NCBI GenBank assembly: GCA_029219165.1
Contig: JAQXSW010000021.1
Span: 62,001 to 126,000 of the forward strand
Source of the DNA: Oscillospiraceae bacterium
GTDB taxonomy: Bacteria > Bacillota > Clostridia > Oscillospirales > Acutalibacteraceae
Length of the DNA: 64,000 nt
Reading direction: 5' to 3'
The notes below the pieces were generated by a model, which was given only the letters and a program-made list of their open reading frames with translations, was not told the origin of the DNA and did no database searches. The position numbers were made by a program, and so were the translations under genes. Positions 62,080 through 64,000 of this stretch are shown in pieces (the stretch's first letter is position 1; each line of letters begins with the position of its first letter).

Positions 62080-63339
62080 TTATCCGTTCATCCGGAGTGC
62101 CTCAATTGGAGGCATTTTTGCAGCCTTTCTTGCCGGATAAATACCAAAGAAAATTCCCACTGCGCTTGAAAAACCTACAGCAATTAAAACTGTTGAAAGC
62201 GTAAGCCTTACCGGCGCCCCCATAAGACTTGAGACCGCCGCTGACATTCCAAAGCCCAACGCCATTCCTATAAATCCGCCTATAAGACATAGAATAACGG
62301 ACTCTGTTAAGAACTGTAGAAGTATTACATTTGTCCTGGCACCAAGCGCTTTTCTAATACCAATTTCCCTTGTTCTTTCAGTTACAGAAACGAGCATAAT
62401 ATTCATAACACCTATTCCACCAACGACAAGAGATATTGCACCAACCGCCGAAATGAAAATAGTAAAGATATTAATTACTGTGTCAAGAAGATCAACAAGA
62501 GTTGCCATATTTCTTGCTGTATAGACTGAATTATCTGTAATATTATGTCTTGCATTAAGCATACCAACTGCAATTGCTCCAACTCTGTCAAGGTCCATTA
62601 CGTCATATGTTGTAACGGCGAGCGATGGATACGTTGACCTACCATACACATTCATAATTATACTTGCCGGAATATAAACAAAACCCATTTTATCCAGTTC
62701 CATCTTCATTCCGTAGTTTTCCATCATATCAGCCATGTCCTCCGGGCTGAAGAGACCGGAATCTTCAGTCTTAATGATTCCAATTACTTTTAAAGTCACC
62801 AATTGGTCATTAAGAGTTATATCCAAAGTTTCTCCAACAGGATTCTGCATTTTAAAATACTTGTATGCAGTATTATCTGAAATAAGACAAACTTTCGCCT
62901 CAGATGTATATTCTTCATCTGTAAAAAACCTGCCATGTACTATTTCAAGATCCATCATAGTAGCATAGTCAGCACTGGAAGCAGTAACTGAAGCAAATCC
63001 GTCATGAAGGTATAAAGTTTCAACTGTTCCCATATCAGAAAAAAGTGGAGTTACACCTTCAACCAGTTCAATACCTTTAATAGTTTCAATGTCCGAATCC
63101 GTCAGTCCCTCAATATTATATCTACTGTCCGCATCTGGCGTTTGAACTGAAATATTAAGGCTTTGTCCTCCTGCAGCATTTATCTTATCTATAAGAAATG
63201 CCTTTCCGCTGTTTCCTATAGTTACAATTGAAATAACGGATGCAACTCCAATTATAATTCCAAGCATAGTAAGAAAAGAGCGCATTTTATTGCTCTTAAT
63301 ACTGGATAATGCAATTCTTATATTCTCTTTAAGATTCAT
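62080..63339 (-). CDS. MacB-type ABC transporter permease
   Basis: A 419-residue permease of the MacB/FtsX class: one N-terminal helix (about 20-42; MRSFLTMLGIIIGVASVIS), a large extracytoplasmic MacB_PCD domain (43-290), and three C-terminal helices with the VTERTREIGIRKALGA motif (about 325-340). It has no fused ATPase, so a separate ATPase gene is expected. Since this gene ends its unit, that gene would lie to the right of the window. Such systems export peptides or lipids or act in resistance; substrate unknown. Confidence 0.9.
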   Translation of the reverse strand: MNLKENIRIALSSIKSNKMRSFLTMLGIIIGVASVISIVTIGNSGKAFLIDKINAAGGQSLNISVQTPDADSRYNIEGLTDSDIETIKGIELVEGVTPLFSDMGTVETLYLHDGFASVTASSADYATMMDLEIVHGRFFTDEEYTSEAKVCLISDNTAYKYFKMQNPVGETLDITLNDQLVTLKVIGIIKTEDSGLFSPEDMADMMENYGMKMELDKMGFVYIPASIIMNVYGRSTYPSLAVTTYDVMDLDRVGAIAVGMLNARHNITDNSVYTARNMATLVDLLDTVINIFTIFISAVGAISLVVGGIGVMNIMLVSVTERTREIGIRKALGARTNVILLQFLTESVILCLIGGFIGMALGFGMSAAVSSLMGAPVRLTLSTVLIAVGFSSAVGIFFGIYPARKAAKMPPIEALRMNG

Positions 63340-63348
63340 TATTCCACC

Positions 63349-64000
63349 TTACTTTACTTCTACCACCGCTCCATCAGTGAGTTTTGCGGTATTAACAATT
63401 ATTGTGTCATTTTCAGAAAGACCGGAAATTACCTCATAAAATTTATCTGAAGAAATACCAACTTCAACTTCCTTTTTAACTGCGGTGCTTGACGCCTCAT
63501 CATATAGAAAGACATATTTTTTTCCTTCATCAATAACGAGCGATTCAACCGGTATTGTTAAAACATCCATTTTTTCAGAAGTCAAAATTGAAAGTTTTGA
63601 GTCAAATCCGACGATTAAAATATCGTCCGGATTTTTTATTTTAGCTGTACATAAAAGTGCATTGGAACTTCCCCCACCGGAGTTACTCATTCCTCCGCCC
63701 ATCATGCCTGAAACCATGGAGGAAAGGTCACTTCCTCCACTTGCATACGGGCTCATATAATCAACTTCTGCCTCATATTCATAATCTGTATATTGTAAAA
63801 CAGCAGGCATACCGACCTTAATTATTTGGGCATCATATTTTCCAAGGCTAAAAGAAACTTGATAGCCCTCATATTTATCAAGAACAAGTCCTACGCCTTT
63901 TTTTGCTGTATCTGAATTTTGAGTGAGCATAGATGCAAGTGAACCGGACATATTGTCGGACCCTGACATAAGCATACTTTGGAGTGAATTTGACTCTGAT
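63349..64000 (-). CDS. Membrane-fusion (HlyD/MacA-like) subunit, 5' end missing
   Basis: The reading frame stays open to the right edge, so the N-terminus is outside the window. The visible 217 C-terminal residues contain the beta-barrel and membrane-proximal parts of an RND/MacA-type adaptor (VGMPAVLQYTDYEYEAEVDYM, VLTIPVESLVIDEGKKYVFLY, SGLSENDTIIV). A Met/Gly/Ser-rich insert (SSMVSGMMGGGMSNSGGGSS) interrupts the barrel. It lies 9 bp upstream of the permease gene, forming a MacA-MacB-like export system. Confidence 0.85.
   Translation of the reverse strand, partial: SESNSLQSMLMSGSDNMSGSLASMLTQNSDTAKKGVGLVLDKYEGYQVSFSLGKYDAQIIKVGMPAVLQYTDYEYEAEVDYMSPYASGGSDLSSMVSGMMGGGMSNSGGGSSNALLCTAKIKNPDDILIVGFDSKLSILTSEKMDVLTIPVESLVIDEGKKYVFLYDEASSTAVKKEVEVGISSDKFYEVISGLSENDTIIVNTAKLTDGAVVEVK

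Noticed and set aside
1..64000. CRISPR arrays, transposases, phage genes, tRNA genes
   Set aside because: I looked for regular repeats, transposase or integrase motifs and cloverleaf sequences on both strands and saw none; a dedicated search could still find a diverged one.

Overview
The window is AT-rich bacterial DNA from an endospore-forming member of the Clostridia. The spoIIAA-spoIIAB-sigF sporulation operon and the dipicolinate synthase pair dpaA-dpaB are both present. RNase P RNA is type A, pheST carries a T-box leader, GGAGG-type ribosome sites are strong, and TTG or GTG starts are common. I would guess a gut-type Oscillospirales/Ruminococcaceae-like organism, but no 16S gene is present and the family is inferred. 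No insertion sequence, prophage, CRISPR array or tRNA gene was seen. The DNA reads as intact chromosome, with a catabolic/transport section at the left end followed by core housekeeping genes.

Left section (1-10.2 kb): agmatine catabolism and transport. On the minus strand lie an APC-family antiporter (aguD-like), agmatine deiminase (aguA) and putrescine carbamoyltransferase (ptcA). A divergent membrane-bound LuxR-type regulator (aguR-like) follows, then a YitT-family membrane protein, a MerR-family regulator with a GyrI-like effector domain, and two NhaC-family transporters. The most interesting observation is that ptcA and both NhaC genes each have a promoter with TTGAC(C/T), a 19-bp spacer and a weak -10, the spacer being filled by the same CCTTGG/CCAAGG dyad. 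This is the classic MerR operator architecture. It suggests the local MerR protein ties two NhaC-family transporters to agmatine/putrescine metabolism.

10.1-24.3 kb: comF and recD2 sit behind rnpB. Then come a LytR-CpsA-Psr cell-wall ligase, a membrane protein/TetR pair, putP, lepA-hemW, a small lipoprotein, and a DUF5696-type lipoprotein with a coupled small protein.

24.3-33.8 kb: the spoIIA operon, then a minus-strand operon murC, L,D-transpeptidase, cytoplasmic GH3 glycosidase, acyl-CoA synthetase. Divergent from murC is dpaAB, with a sigma-K-like promoter.

33.9-55 kb: addB-addA repair nuclease, a two-component system, a secreted BspA-type leucine-rich protein, and a nine-gene minus-strand run tmk, DUF2156, GNAT, DJ-1, mltG, U32 peptidase, dgt, dnaG, rpoD. 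This run starts at a strong promoter near 55,014 and ends at a strong terminator near 45,270.

55-64 kb: a solitary mazF, nnr and acpS, then the T-box-controlled pheS-pheT, ireB and a small unknown protein. Last is a MacB-type permease with a membrane-fusion protein that runs off the right end.
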